Notes under the pieces: model-generated
The model's input: only the letters and a program-made list of their open reading frames with translations
The model's database searches: none
Told to the model about the DNA's origin: nothing
Origin: Bacteroidales bacterium
GTDB taxonomy: Bacteria > Bacteroidota > Bacteroidia > Bacteroidales > GCA-2748055
Direction: 5' to 3'
NCBI GenBank assembly: GCA_030589895.1
Contig: JAUUZQ010000005.1
Coordinates: forward strand, 1-64,000
Length of the DNA: 64,000 nt
Shown here: one piece after another, positions 50,252 to 60,898 of the stretch
Layout of the letters: each line of letters starts with the position of its first letter
How positions within the stretch are numbered: the first letter of the stretch is position 1
Made by a program: the position numbers and the translations under genes

Positions 50252-51427
50252 ATGAAACTGAGTACATCATATAACGAACTATTTACGGAATTCAGATCTG
50301 CAAAGCCATTTCATCAACTGGAAGATTACCCTGTAGATATTGTCACCTTGCCATTTATCTCTGATACAAATGGGATATTACCAAAGCGAGAGAAGAAGAG
50401 TCACAAGGAATCACGAAAGTTTTTCCCTGAAAAAGATGCCTATATAAAGGAGAACCAGGAATTTACATACCACATATTCCTGCCACGAGGATACGATAAA
50501 GGAAACAGAGCCATCATGCTGATGCATGGACTCAATGAGAAGAGCTGGAAAAAATATTTGCCATGGGCCCTTTCCCTTACTTTAAAAACAGGTTCTCCGG
50601 TTATCCTTTTTCCCATGGCTTTTCATATGAACAGGGCCCCATCGCTGTGGAGTCAGCCAAGGGTGATGCAAAACCTTATGCTGCGAAGGTCTTCAGTAAT
50701 CAATCAACTGTCTAAATCAACATTCATGAATGCCGCTCTCAGTCACAGGCTGGATAGTTTCCCTCATCGCTTTTATCTCTCAGGATACCAGTCAGCCAAT
50801 GACATGTTCAAGTTGATACAATCGATGAAGCATGGTCTTCACCCCTATTTTCAGGCAGATACCAGGGTTGATCTCTTTGCGTATTCAATTGGAGCCTTTC
50901 TTGCGCAGAATATGTTAATTGCCGATGAAAATGGAGTGCTTAGTGATAGTAAAATCATGCTTTTCTGTGGCGGAGCGGTTTTTAAGGACATGGATGGAGA
51001 ATCGAAATTAATAATGGACAGCAGTGCATTCAAGAAATTGGTGCATTACTTTGTGAATAATCTCGAAAATGACATAGAAGACAATAAGGCATATACACAT
51101 CTTCTAAAAAGATCTTCGTTAGGAAAAGCATTTCGTTCGATGATCGGTCCGGATCTAAATCGTGATTTGAGAGAAGATACTTTCAAGGCCAATGCTGACA
51201 GGATCAAGGTAATCGGACTAAAAAACGACGCTGTAATTCCATCTGATAAGATTGTGGAAACCATGCGTGGCAAAGATCTGAATATTCCCACAGATATAGA
51301 GATTATGGATTTTCCATTTCAGTACTCACATGAGATTCCATTCCCAATTGGGAGAAACAACGAGGATGAATTGGTGGACAAAGGGTTTGAGGAAGTGTTT
51401 AGTAAAACTGCTGAGTTTTTTTGTTAA
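50252..51427 (+). CDS. Putative alpha/beta hydrolase-fold protein
   Basis: 'YHIFLPRGYDKGNRAIMLMHGLNEKSWKKYLPWALSL', 'DLFAYSIGAFLAQNML' (GXSXG-like AYSIGAF). ATG at 50252 preferred over the TTG at 50222. Confidence 0.65.
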   Translation: MKLSTSYNELFTEFRSAKPFHQLEDYPVDIVTLPFISDTNGILPKREKKSHKESRKFFPEKDAYIKENQEFTYHIFLPRGYDKGNRAIMLMHGLNEKSWKKYLPWALSLTLKTGSPVILFPMAFHMNRAPSLWSQPRVMQNLMLRRSSVINQLSKSTFMNAALSHRLDSFPHRFYLSGYQSANDMFKLIQSMKHGLHPYFQADTRVDLFAYSIGAFLAQNMLIADENGVLSDSKIMLFCGGAVFKDMDGESKLIMDSSAFKKLVHYFVNNLENDIEDNKAYTHLLKRSSLGKAFRSMIGPDLNRDLREDTFKANADRIKVIGLKNDAVIPSDKIVETMRGKDLNIPTDIEIMDFPFQYSHEIPFPIGRNNEDELVDKGFEEVFSKTAEFFC

Positions 51428-51451
51428 GGTTGCGGGGTGCCTGCTACCGCC

Positions 51452-53380
51452 TTACTCTACACCAATAATCTTCAGCTCTGTCCTTCTGTTCTTTGCTTTC
51501 CCTTCCTCTGTTTCATTGGAGTCAATGGCTCTGGAATCACCATATCCCCTGGATTCCAGTCTATCCGTTGAAATTCCTTTACTGAGAAGATATTTCACCA
51601 CCCCGGCTGCCCTCATTTCAGACAATTCCATATTGTGCTTTGCGCTACCTGTATTGTCTGTATGTCCTGAAATTTCAATCCTTATATTGGTATTAAGTTC
51701 CAAAAAGTCATAAATCTTATTGAGTTCAATGGTCGATTGATTCTTCAGCATATAAGAGTCAGTATCGAAAAACAGATTATTCAGCACAATCATTTTTCCT
51801 TTTTTGATTGGTTCCAGCGGAATATTCTTCACAAAAGGATGCAGGTTTGAATATTCCTGCTCCATAGCAAAATGGTCTGAATAAAAAAGGAATCCCGGTT
51901 GAGAAACATTAAATGCATAGCTAGCCTGAGAAGGTAAACTGATGAGGTAATCTCCCTCACCTTCATTCGAATTTGATTCCATTACAAGATCCCCTGATTC
52001 CAGATCAATCAACTGAAATGTCGCCTTTATGCCTTTCATATTCCTTGAATCATATACTCTTCCTGTCATGTATGAAACAGGTATCGGCCTAACACTCTTT
52101 GGCAGTTCAAAGGTAAAGATATCGATATCTGTTCCTTCCCTTCTGTTTGATGAGAAATATGCACGATCACCCATGGCATTTACGATCATACCAATTTCCT
52201 CATTATGCGTATTAATCGGATAACCCAGATTCTCAGGTGCCGACCATGTATAATCAGACTTTAAGCGAGAAATAAACAGATCGCCCTGTCCCATTCCAAT
52301 CCAACCATCCGATGAAAAATAAAGTGATTGCTGGTCGGGGTGTATAAAAGGGGATTGTTCTATTCCCGGACTATTTATACTATCACCCATATTTACGGGA
52401 GCTCCCCACCTATCTCCTTGAAGTTCAGACATCCATATATCATAATCTCCTAATCCACCCGGCCTGTTACTGGTAAAGAACAATCTCCTTCCATCCGCTG
52501 AAATTGCAGGATGCTTTTCGCTGTAAGCAGTATTGATAAGATCACCCATGTTAACCGGCTTGCTCCATTTTCCATTCTCAATTTTGGAGTAGTACAAGTC
52601 GCACATTCTCCCATGTCCATCTGCACGATTACAAGCTGTGAAATAGATATATTTTCCATCAGCAGTAATTGTCTGGGCACCTTCATTTTTGTTAGAATTC
52701 ACCGGAGGTCCGAGGTCCACTCTTTTCCTCCAGATTCCGTCCTCTTTTTTGGCATAATAGAAATCTTCCTGAAGCGATGTCCTCTCAGGAGGATATGCAG
52801 GATTCATTGGTCCTTTTACAGTAAAAAAGAGTGTAAGTTCATCTATGGAGAGTGATGGCCAGTACTCCGACAATAAAGAGTTAATGGAATCACCCAGGTT
52901 CTCAGGCTCAAAGTGCACCGGATTTTCAACAGCCCAAATTGCAAAATCTGTATTCAGCCTTAAAACTCCTACCCTGGCAAGTGAGATTTTATCCATAATT
53001 CCAAAGCTCTCCCATCGCTGTATATGTTCCCGCGTTTTATAGTATTCACCAACTGAAAATTCCACCTCAGCCACTTTAAGAAATCCATCCGGATTGGCAC
53101 CGGGATCAACTTCAAGTCCTTTTAAAAAATAACTTGCCGCCTCAGAACCCATGTTTTTATCCAGGTAAATCTGAGCCAGCATATACCAGGCCTCAATGAA
53201 CTGATCATCCGCCTTAAGCGCTTTACATACCAAAGCCTCTGCTTCCAAGTCATTTCTTGAACGAAATTGCAATTGGGCCTTTTCATAAATCTTAATGGCC
53301 TTTTTTGAATTGGTGGAGTATTGTCCGAATACAGGCATACTCATCAGGAAGAGTAAAACTAAAAGCTGTCGAACTTTCAT
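51452..53380 (-). CDS. OmpA-family protein with TPR and PD40/WD40-like repeats
   Basis: TPR-like N-terminus, repeats 'HPAISADGRRLFFTSNRPGGLGDYDIW', C-terminal 'IRIEISGHTDNTGSAKHNMELSEMRAAGVVKYLLSKGI'. Confidence 0.93.
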   Translation of the reverse strand: MKVRQLLVLLFLMSMPVFGQYSTNSKKAIKIYEKAQLQFRSRNDLEAEALVCKALKADDQFIEAWYMLAQIYLDKNMGSEAASYFLKGLEVDPGANPDGFLKVAEVEFSVGEYYKTREHIQRWESFGIMDKISLARVGVLRLNTDFAIWAVENPVHFEPENLGDSINSLLSEYWPSLSIDELTLFFTVKGPMNPAYPPERTSLQEDFYYAKKEDGIWRKRVDLGPPVNSNKNEGAQTITADGKYIYFTACNRADGHGRMCDLYYSKIENGKWSKPVNMGDLINTAYSEKHPAISADGRRLFFTSNRPGGLGDYDIWMSELQGDRWGAPVNMGDSINSPGIEQSPFIHPDQQSLYFSSDGWIGMGQGDLFISRLKSDYTWSAPENLGYPINTHNEEIGMIVNAMGDRAYFSSNRREGTDIDIFTFELPKSVRPIPVSYMTGRVYDSRNMKGIKATFQLIDLESGDLVMESNSNEGEGDYLISLPSQASYAFNVSQPGFLFYSDHFAMEQEYSNLHPFVKNIPLEPIKKGKMIVLNNLFFDTDSYMLKNQSTIELNKIYDFLELNTNIRIEISGHTDNTGSAKHNMELSEMRAAGVVKYLLSKGISTDRLESRGYGDSRAIDSNETEEGKAKNRRTELKIIGVE

Positions 53381-53398
53381 TGCAGTAGTATTTGTGGA

Positions 53399-54028
53399 TT
53401 ACGGTATATGCATATACTTATGCGCTTGAATTGAGATCTGCCAATTTGGGTTTTCTTTTACAAATTCTATAATTATGGGAAGAACTTCTTCTCTGACGCT
53501 CCATTCCGGTTGCAGATAAAGTTTACAATTTTCATTAACCAAACCTGAATGCTCAATGGCCCAATCCAGATCTTCCTCCCCTGTTACAATTACTTTTAGC
53601 TCGTGTGCTACCTTGTGTATATCACCAACAGGAGGCATATTTCGTTTTGGCGAAAGACAAATCCAGTCCCAGTCACCAGTTAATTCATATGCACCACTAG
53701 TCTCTAAAAAAGTTTTGATTCCCTTCTCTTTCAACATTTCTGTTAAGGGATTCATATTAGCCATCAATGGCTCCCCTCCTGTAACGACAACTGCGGCAGC
53801 CGGATTCGCTGAAGCATGATCCACGATCTGCCGGATATCCACAGGTGGATGAAGATCGGGGTTCCATGAAAACTTAGTATCACACCAGCTACAACCAACG
53901 TCGCAACCACCAATACGTATAAAATAAGCAGCAGAACCAGTATGGTAGCCCTCTCCCTGCAGGGTATAAAATTCCTCAACCAGAGGTAATTTCATTCCGT
54001 CATCAAATAAGTCTTCGCTCTTCTTCAC
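53399..54028 (-). CDS. queE: 7-carboxy-7-deazaguanine synthase (radical SAM QueE)
   Basis: 'YTLQGEGYHTGSAAYFIRIGGCDVGCSWCDTKFSW', 'VVVTGGEPLM'. Confidence 0.95.
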   Translation of the reverse strand: MKKSEDLFDDGMKLPLVEEFYTLQGEGYHTGSAAYFIRIGGCDVGCSWCDTKFSWNPDLHPPVDIRQIVDHASANPAAAVVVTGGEPLMANMNPLTEMLKEKGIKTFLETSGAYELTGDWDWICLSPKRNMPPVGDIHKVAHELKVIVTGEEDLDWAIEHSGLVNENCKLYLQPEWSVREEVLPIIIEFVKENPNWQISIQAHKYMHIP

Positions 54029-54043
54029 ACTTCAAATCTTCAA

Positions 54044-55138
54044 TTATTCAGTAATGATACCCCAGGCCTTTTCAAAACGTTCCTTGAATCCTGTATTCTC
54101 AAATATCCCGGTAAACAACTCAGCAAATGGTCCATATGAATAAACCGGAATTAGCTGACCTGTATGACCTCCTGTGGTAAATACAGTTTCAACTGAACCA
54201 GAATCGAAATCACCATTCAGTACGATCATTCCACCAGTTTCATGGTCAGCAGTGATCACTACCAGGGTCTCGCCATCCGCCTTTGCAAAATCCAGTGCAA
54301 CTTTAACGGCTTTATCGAAATCCAGTGTTTCAGTAACAACATAATCCTGATCGTTGTCATGTCCACCCCAATCTATTTGTGAACCTTCGATCATGATGAA
54401 AAAACCTTTCTCATTTTGACTCAATAGTTCCAGAGCTTTCTTTGTGGCAATGGCCAGCATATCACCTCTACCTTCAGTTGCACGCGGATTTGAGCCTTCA
54501 GCAGTAAAAGCAGCTAGTTTTCCATCTGTTACACCAGCCAATTCGCCCATGCTTCTGGTAACTGTATATCCTTTCTCCTCCAACTCTTTTGTTAGGTCTC
54601 GACCATCTTCTCTCTTGGTAAAATTATCAAGTCCACCTCCAATAAAAACATCAATATCCGTAAGGAGAAAATCTAATGCAATGGCTTCATAATTACCGCG
54701 ACTTGTATCATTGGCAATAAAAGTAGCCGGTGTAGCATGGGTTATAGTGGATGTAGCGACGAGACCTGTTGCGTATCCGTTTTTCTCCCCCACCTTTAAA
54801 ATAGATTCCAGTTCGTTCTTCTCAATATCAACGCCAATCGCTCCGTTGTACGTTTTTTTACCACAAGCCATTGCAGTACCACTTGCCCCGCTATCTGTGA
54901 TATATCTACTTGCTGAATATGTCTTTTGAAGACCTACATGCGTAATTTCCTCAAGTGCAAGTGTTCCTCCATTCGCTGTCATCGCAGCATACATATGGTT
55001 CAATCCCATTCCATCGCCTATCATAAAAATGATATTCTTCACATTTTGTTGCTCAACATTATTCTGAGTTAATGAATTACAAGAGATTACAAATAACAAA
55101 GTAAAAGTGATCAATACAGTTAAAGCCTTAGTTTTCAT
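54044..55138 (-). CDS. Alkaline phosphatase (PhoA family)
   Basis: 'KNIIFMIGDGMGLNHMYAA', catalytic 'TDSGASGTAMACGKKTYNGAIGVD', 'VVITADHETGG'. Confidence 0.94.
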   Translation of the reverse strand: MKTKALTVLITFTLLFVISCNSLTQNNVEQQNVKNIIFMIGDGMGLNHMYAAMTANGGTLALEEITHVGLQKTYSASRYITDSGASGTAMACGKKTYNGAIGVDIEKNELESILKVGEKNGYATGLVATSTITHATPATFIANDTSRGNYEAIALDFLLTDIDVFIGGGLDNFTKREDGRDLTKELEEKGYTVTRSMGELAGVTDGKLAAFTAEGSNPRATEGRGDMLAIATKKALELLSQNEKGFFIMIEGSQIDWGGHDNDQDYVVTETLDFDKAVKVALDFAKADGETLVVITADHETGGMIVLNGDFDSGSVETVFTTGGHTGQLIPVYSYGPFAELFTGIFENTGFKERFEKAWGIITE

Positions 55139-55405
55139 CGATTTAATAAATATTTTTTAATAATTTCTTCAATAAACAGACAATCAATTCAAAGTGCAAG
55201 ATAGCAATTGTAGTAAAATAATTAGTGTTAAATAAATCACCTGTTTCTACAAAAATGAATAACAGTTTTTTGTTGCATAACTTATACTATTATATCAAGA
55301 ATTCAGATTTAATTCCTATTTCCGTGGGGATGTTTGAAAGAATCTTCATTTTAATCTTTGTGATTCGGGCTTTTTTGTATTTTCGCTTAACACTAAAAGA
55401 AAAAT

Positions 55406-56446
55406 ATGAAACCAATTATAAGCGCAATAGCATCTTATGGAATGTCGGGAATCGTTTTTCATGGTCCAATTCTGGAAGCACATCCCCATTTTGAAATAAG
55501 AAAGATTTTGGAAAGGAACAAAAGCAATTCCAAAGGGAAGCATGGCAAAGCAACATTGGTGCGAAACTACAAGGATATATTAAATGATCGGGAAATTGAA
55601 CTCGTTATTGTAAATACTCCGGACCTTTATCACTATGACATGGCTATAGAAGCTCTGAAGGCGGGAAAACACATTGTTGTTGAGAAGCCATTCACATTAA
55701 AAAGTTCTCAGGCTGATGAGATTATAGCATTGGCAAATAAGAGAGGATTATTGGTAAGTGTCTATCAGAATCGTCGATGGGATGGGGATTATTTGACTGT
55801 TAAAGAGCTGATAGAAAAAGAGGCCTGTGGCCGACTTGTCTCCTTTGAATTGCATTTTGACAGATTCAGAAATTTTCTTCAGGATTCATGGAAAGAGCGG
55901 GTGGAAAGTGAAACCGGGACGCTATATAACCTTGGGTCTCACGTGATAGACCAAGCTTTGCAACTCTTTGGAATGCCATTGTACCTATACGCTGATGTGC
56001 GTGCCCAACGAACCGGTAGTCTGGTGGATGACAGCTTTGATCTGTTATTGTATTATCCGAATGTAAAATGTTTTGTAAGAGGCAGTTACCTGGTAAAACA
56101 AGAAGCGCCAAGGTTCTCATTACATGGTACCCAGGGTAGCTTTATTAAAAATGGATTGGACCCCCAGGAAGCGCAGCTAAAATCCGGAATGACACAAAAC
56201 TCTGAAGGCTGGGGTGAAGATCCTGAAGAGACGTGGGGATTGCTGGTTACTGATAAAGATGGTAATGATATTAAGGAGCGCATTCCCACCATGAAAGGAG
56301 ATTACTCCGGTTACTATGACTCAATTTACGAGAGTATCAGAAATAGTGCTCCGCCTGCAGTCAGTGCCGAATCAGCAAGAGATGTGATCCGGGTGATTGA
56401 AGCAGCTTACGAGAGCGCTGAGAATCAGAAAGTTGTTAAGTTTTAG
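55406..56446 (+). CDS. Gfo/Idh/MocA family oxidoreductase
   Basis: 'LVIVNTPDLYHYDMAIEALKAGKHIVVEKPFTLKSSQADEII', 'YQNRRWDGDYLTVKELI'. Confidence 0.94.
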   Translation: MKPIISAIASYGMSGIVFHGPILEAHPHFEIRKILERNKSNSKGKHGKATLVRNYKDILNDREIELVIVNTPDLYHYDMAIEALKAGKHIVVEKPFTLKSSQADEIIALANKRGLLVSVYQNRRWDGDYLTVKELIEKEACGRLVSFELHFDRFRNFLQDSWKERVESETGTLYNLGSHVIDQALQLFGMPLYLYADVRAQRTGSLVDDSFDLLLYYPNVKCFVRGSYLVKQEAPRFSLHGTQGSFIKNGLDPQEAQLKSGMTQNSEGWGEDPEETWGLLVTDKDGNDIKERIPTMKGDYSGYYDSIYESIRNSAPPAVSAESARDVIRVIEAAYESAENQKVVKF

Positions 56447-56450
56447 CTTC

Positions 56451-57812
56451 CTACAATTCTTTTATCTTAATACTTCTAAAGGATACTTCATTGCCATGAT
56501 CCTGGAGGAGGATGTGTCCTGCTTCAGCTTCACCAAAGTTATCCCAGTCCTTATATTTACTTTCTGAGACAAGTGTTCTGAAGGCTTCACTTCCTCTGTC
56601 AAATTCAACTACTTTGATTCCGTTTAAATAATGTTCAACATGTGCATTTTCGGAAACAATGCGGGCAGAATTCCATACTCCAACACCATAAAATCTCTTT
56701 TTTTCAGAAGGTTTGATAAGGTCATACAATGAGGACAGGGTTCGGCTTCCTTCATGGCTTCCCAATACTGCATCAGGATGACTATTATCGTCAAGGATTT
56801 GGTACTCCGGTCCAATGGCAGATCCCCCGTTATTTTCTGCTTCAGTAACATAATATTTTATACCACTATTGGCACCTTCTGTAATTTTAAACTCAAGCTG
56901 AAGATCGAAATTTTCATATTCATTTATCGTTACAATGTCACCCCCATTTTGTGATTCTGCACCATCTGAAGGAAGAACGGTAAGTGTCCCTTCTTCGACA
57001 ATCCATCCTTTTTCCGGAAATTCTTCAGCATATGCTTTTCTCCAAGCATCTGTTGATACACCATCAAAAAGAAGTTTCCATCCATCTGCAATCTCACTTT
57101 CAGTCAGGCTATTTACCAATCTGCTAAATTCCGGAGCCTCTGATTCCGTTGCATACTGCTCCACATCTTCAGTAATAATCCGGATATTCTTCCATTTTAC
57201 TGTTATCCCTTCTCTTTCAGGATTATCTCCAACAGAATGAACCTGTAATGCAATAAAACCCTCTGCGGTCATCTCATCATACAGATTTGCAATAGCCACA
57301 CCATTGATCCATGTTTTGATACTGGTTCCGATACACTCTACTCTGAAACTATTCCATTCATCTTGCTTTAAGGCACCAACACCCTCTTCATTCAGATCGA
57401 GAGCATACAGCCAACCTCGTCTGGCTTCATCATAGATACCTCCTGACCAAGCTCTGTCGGATGGGTCGATTTCCACCTGATATCCATGTACTCTTGAATC
57501 TCTATATTCAGCATAGCTCTCACTTCTTATCTGTACACCGGAATTCAAGCTATTGTCAACAATCACATCAAATTCCAGGATAAAATCCCCATAAGTTTTG
57601 TCTGTACAAAGAAAACTATTAGGCGTATTCAATACCGTTTTACCAATTATAACATTGTCTTCCACTTCATATAGCGCTTCGCCATTTTTTTGCGTCCACC
57701 CGCTAAGATCTTCTCCATTAAAAAGATCCTGCCATGGCTCTTTTGGAGTATTATTACAAGCTGTCAGAAAAAATGCCAGAAGAATGATTGATAGTACTGA
57801 TAGAGATTTCAT
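56451..57812 (-). CDS. Lipoprotein with two DUF1080 (3-keto-disaccharide hydrolase-like) domains
   Basis: Domain 1 'WQDLFNGEDLSGWTQKNG...GDFILEFDVIVDNSLNSGVQIRS'; domain 2 'WKLLFDGVSTDAWRKAY...FDLQLEFKITEGANSGIKYYV'. Confidence 0.9.
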   Translation of the reverse strand: MKSLSVLSIILLAFFLTACNNTPKEPWQDLFNGEDLSGWTQKNGEALYEVEDNVIIGKTVLNTPNSFLCTDKTYGDFILEFDVIVDNSLNSGVQIRSESYAEYRDSRVHGYQVEIDPSDRAWSGGIYDEARRGWLYALDLNEEGVGALKQDEWNSFRVECIGTSIKTWINGVAIANLYDEMTAEGFIALQVHSVGDNPEREGITVKWKNIRIITEDVEQYATESEAPEFSRLVNSLTESEIADGWKLLFDGVSTDAWRKAYAEEFPEKGWIVEEGTLTVLPSDGAESQNGGDIVTINEYENFDLQLEFKITEGANSGIKYYVTEAENNGGSAIGPEYQILDDNSHPDAVLGSHEGSRTLSSLYDLIKPSEKKRFYGVGVWNSARIVSENAHVEHYLNGIKVVEFDRGSEAFRTLVSESKYKDWDNFGEAEAGHILLQDHGNEVSFRSIKIKEL

Positions 57813-57900
57813 TGATTGGTTTTTAAATGGATAAATATGGATTAGTTGTCAAAGATAATGATAAAATGGTTTTATTACCAGAAATTGAAAGTGAAGGTTG

Positions 57901-59574
57901 TCACTCAATTCCTTCATCAGGAATCACCTTTGGCAAAATGGAAAAAGCATATCCATTTTTTTCATACAAAAATTCCAGTTTTGGATATTTCGCCAGGTAC
58001 TTCTGTTTGTCATCAACTTTCATTAAAATGTATATGTCAGTTTGATGTGAGCTATTCAGAAGTTCATCTATATCATCGTTTTCCGGCACCATATCCGGTG
58101 CTATTCCTCCATAAAAATGTGTTGCATAAGATCTGTATCCCAAGGTTGTAATATATGCATTCTTTTCGGCATGTTCCTTGATAAATTCAATAGCCGAATT
58201 TTGCGTAACAGACTCTATTTTAGGTGTGTAGATATAAACCATGGAGGTAACAAACAGCAGTGTTACAATATGCAATATCAGCATGCCCTTTGCCTCCCGT
58301 TTCCTGATCATCCTAATTGAATATATTACTCCTGCGATGAGAAAAACCCCAATAAGAAATTCAAATCCGGTCCATGTAATGTCTGCATTCAATGCATTGT
58401 TCAGGAAATTCGGAAATTTGCTAAACCCCAATGAAGGAATCCATTTTGGCTTGACTCCGTAGATTGGCAAAGCAATAGCAAGTACTGAATAGAGTAAGGC
58501 AATAAAAGAGATGAGAATAAGCTGCCAGGTCTTTATTTCAATTTTTCTATTGTTCCATTTGTCCCAAACCCAAGCAGCAAGATAGGTGACAGGAAAATAT
58601 GCCAGTGAGCTATAATGCATTAACTTGGTTTTAACCACAGAGAATAAGATCAGTACAAGGAAGAATAGAATGTACATCCATTTTCTAAACATCTGCTGCA
58701 GATCATTATCTTCTACTTTCTTAGTAAAACTGGTTAAAAACAGAATTGATCCCGGAAATACTCCAAAAAATAGTATTATAAAATGGTATCCCATAAATCC
58801 ACCATGTCCGGCATAATCCTGTGAAAATAACGTTGCCTGATAGCGAATGAACTCCTTGAGAACCTCAATATTTCCATTCAGGATTTGCAAGAGATACCAG
58901 GAGCCTCCTGTCACCAGCAAAACGATAAGAAAGGTGAGAACATGCCAGAAAGAGATTGAAATTTTCATTCGCTTTATCGTCAGGAAAATGAAAAAGCTCA
59001 TTCCAAAAATCAGCACTGAAACAGGGCCTTTTGTAAGGATAGCCATGCCAAAGAAAAATGCTGATAAAACCAATTTTATATATCTTCTTTTATGGTTTCC
59101 AGGATCAAGGTAATATATGAAATATGCGAATCCCAAGAGAATAAACAGATTATGCCAGGGATCAATAATTCCTGATTTAAAGTAAAAAAACGGCAATATT
59201 GCGGTGGCAAATGATACTACCCAGATAATTCCGAATCTCTTGCTCACCACCTTGTTTCCAATTCTGAAAATAGCCATCAGTGTTAAGATGCCACATATCA
59301 TGTTGGGGAAACGCGCAGCAAACTCATTGATCCCAAAAATCTTCATAGACAGTGCCTGCAACCAGAAAAAAAGCGGTGGTTTTTCCCAGAAAGGTGTGTA
59401 ATTGATGTTAACAGTCATGAAATCTCCTGTCTGCAACATCTCTCTTGCTGATTCAGCAAAAATTATTTCATCCCAATCAAATAGATGTACAGAACCGATG
59501 AAAGGCAAAAGAAATATCAATCCGTATATGAGGATTGCCACATAGACCCATATGACATGCTTAAATGAATTCAT
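57901..59574 (-). CDS. ArnT-like/GT39-family membrane glycosyltransferase
   Basis: 'LPFIGSVHLFDWDEIIFAESAREMLQTGDFMTVNINYTPFWEKPPLFFWLQALSMKIFG', multiple TM helices. Confidence 0.9.
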   Translation of the reverse strand: MNSFKHVIWVYVAILIYGLIFLLPFIGSVHLFDWDEIIFAESAREMLQTGDFMTVNINYTPFWEKPPLFFWLQALSMKIFGINEFAARFPNMICGILTLMAIFRIGNKVVSKRFGIIWVVSFATAILPFFYFKSGIIDPWHNLFILLGFAYFIYYLDPGNHKRRYIKLVLSAFFFGMAILTKGPVSVLIFGMSFFIFLTIKRMKISISFWHVLTFLIVLLVTGGSWYLLQILNGNIEVLKEFIRYQATLFSQDYAGHGGFMGYHFIILFFGVFPGSILFLTSFTKKVEDNDLQQMFRKWMYILFFLVLILFSVVKTKLMHYSSLAYFPVTYLAAWVWDKWNNRKIEIKTWQLILISFIALLYSVLAIALPIYGVKPKWIPSLGFSKFPNFLNNALNADITWTGFEFLIGVFLIAGVIYSIRMIRKREAKGMLILHIVTLLFVTSMVYIYTPKIESVTQNSAIEFIKEHAEKNAYITTLGYRSYATHFYGGIAPDMVPENDDIDELLNSSHQTDIYILMKVDDKQKYLAKYPKLEFLYEKNGYAFSILPKVIPDEGIE

Positions 59575-60260
59575 CTTTGCAATAGTGTTAGCAATGGTTT
59601 GTCAAGCCATGAAGCCTGGTATCGATTTAACCACACGTATGCCACCCAAGCTGATAACACTCCTAACACAGAACCAGCAACTACATCCATTAAAAAATGC
59701 TGGGAGAGATATATACGTGAAAATGCTACTCCAAAAGCGAGTATAAAACAGAGTAGTTGTATCCATTTTGAGTGCATCATTAAAGCCAATCCAAAAAAGA
59801 CAGCAAAAGCAGCCGCGGTGTGTCCTGAAGGAAAACTATGCCATCCATGCTGGTGGACATCAGGAAGCAAATAAAGCTGATAATCAATGTCATGAATTTT
59901 GAAATACTTGACAGGCCTGGCCATATCGGGGAAAAACAGTCGCTTCAACAATTGCACATCTATGCCGGAGATCAGGAATGCTGCTAATAATATGAAAAAG
60001 TGTCTGAATGAAATGAAAATAATCAAGACTATAAAAATAATCAAGACCATTCCATCTCCAAAATAGGTCCATATTTTCATCAGATCATCAAGAAAATGAG
60101 TGTGGTAGCCATTTATAAAAATATGAATCTCTTCCCTTGTGAATAGTATAGTAAGAATAAATAACAGGGGGAAGAAGATCAGGTACCCTGTTAGAAAGGG
60201 ACCGCCTCGTAATAATTTAGATTTCAGTATATTCATACTTTTAATAAAGGAATTCATCAA
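59571..60260 (-). CDS. PAP2-family membrane phosphatase
   Basis: 'KRLFFPDMARPVKYF', 'GWHSFPSGHTAAAFAVFFGLAL', 'FSRIYLSQHFLMDVVAGSVLG'. Confidence 0.94.
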   Translation of the reverse strand: MMNSFIKSMNILKSKLLRGGPFLTGYLIFFPLLFILTILFTREEIHIFINGYHTHFLDDLMKIWTYFGDGMVLIIFIVLIIFISFRHFFILLAAFLISGIDVQLLKRLFFPDMARPVKYFKIHDIDYQLYLLPDVHQHGWHSFPSGHTAAAFAVFFGLALMMHSKWIQLLCFILAFGVAFSRIYLSQHFLMDVVAGSVLGVLSAWVAYVWLNRYQASWLDKPLLTLLQR

Positions 60261-60433
60261 CTGACAATAAACAAAGGTAATAAAATGCCCGATTTTTAGA
60301 TGTTCATATAGTTTTGGTCAGTGGGGAAAAATTTCTATTTTTCGTGTTCATTCCAAAGAATCCAAAATGGAGCAAGTTCATAGATAAGATCGGGATGAGC
60401 TATATCTGACTAACAAAATTAACAATAACGAAA

Positions 60434-60873
60434 ATGAATATTGAAGAATTAAAAAGCAGTTTTATTGACCTGTATTAGTGAGAGTGAGGAAGCAATTCAT
60501 ACCTTTTTTGCACCAGGAAGGGTAAATTTAATAGGTGAGCATACAGATTATAATGGAGGATATGTATTCCCTTGTGCCCTCTCATTTGGCACATATCTTA
60601 TGGCTAGAAAAAACAGGAAAATCATGGATCAACTATCCTGTTGGAGTGATCAATGAACTGCGCAATATTTCTCATGAAATAGAGGGATTGGATCTGTTAT
60701 ATTCAGGTGATATTCCTAATGGAGCCGGATTTGGCGGTTGTACTGTAAGTCTTGTCGAGGAGGATTCTGTTGAAGAGTTTATCAGGGAAGTAGGGAAGAA
60801 TTACGAAGCAAGAACAGGCTTGAATCCTGATTTTTATATCGCAGAAGTGGGAAGCGGAGCAAGAAGGGTTTAG
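60434..60873 (+). pseudogene. galK: Galactokinase pseudogene with internal deletions and frameshifts
   Basis: Fragments in three frames: [14 protein letters not shown], '[36 protein letters not shown]', and '[15 protein letters not shown]...GLDLLYSGDIPNGAGFGGCTVSLVEEDSVEEF...GLNPDFYIAEVGSGARRV'. NGAG of the ATP site is joined directly to the C-terminal GAGFGGC motif. Confidence 0.93.
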
Positions 60874-60898
60874 CCTGCTTTATTACCTTCGGTGAGGG

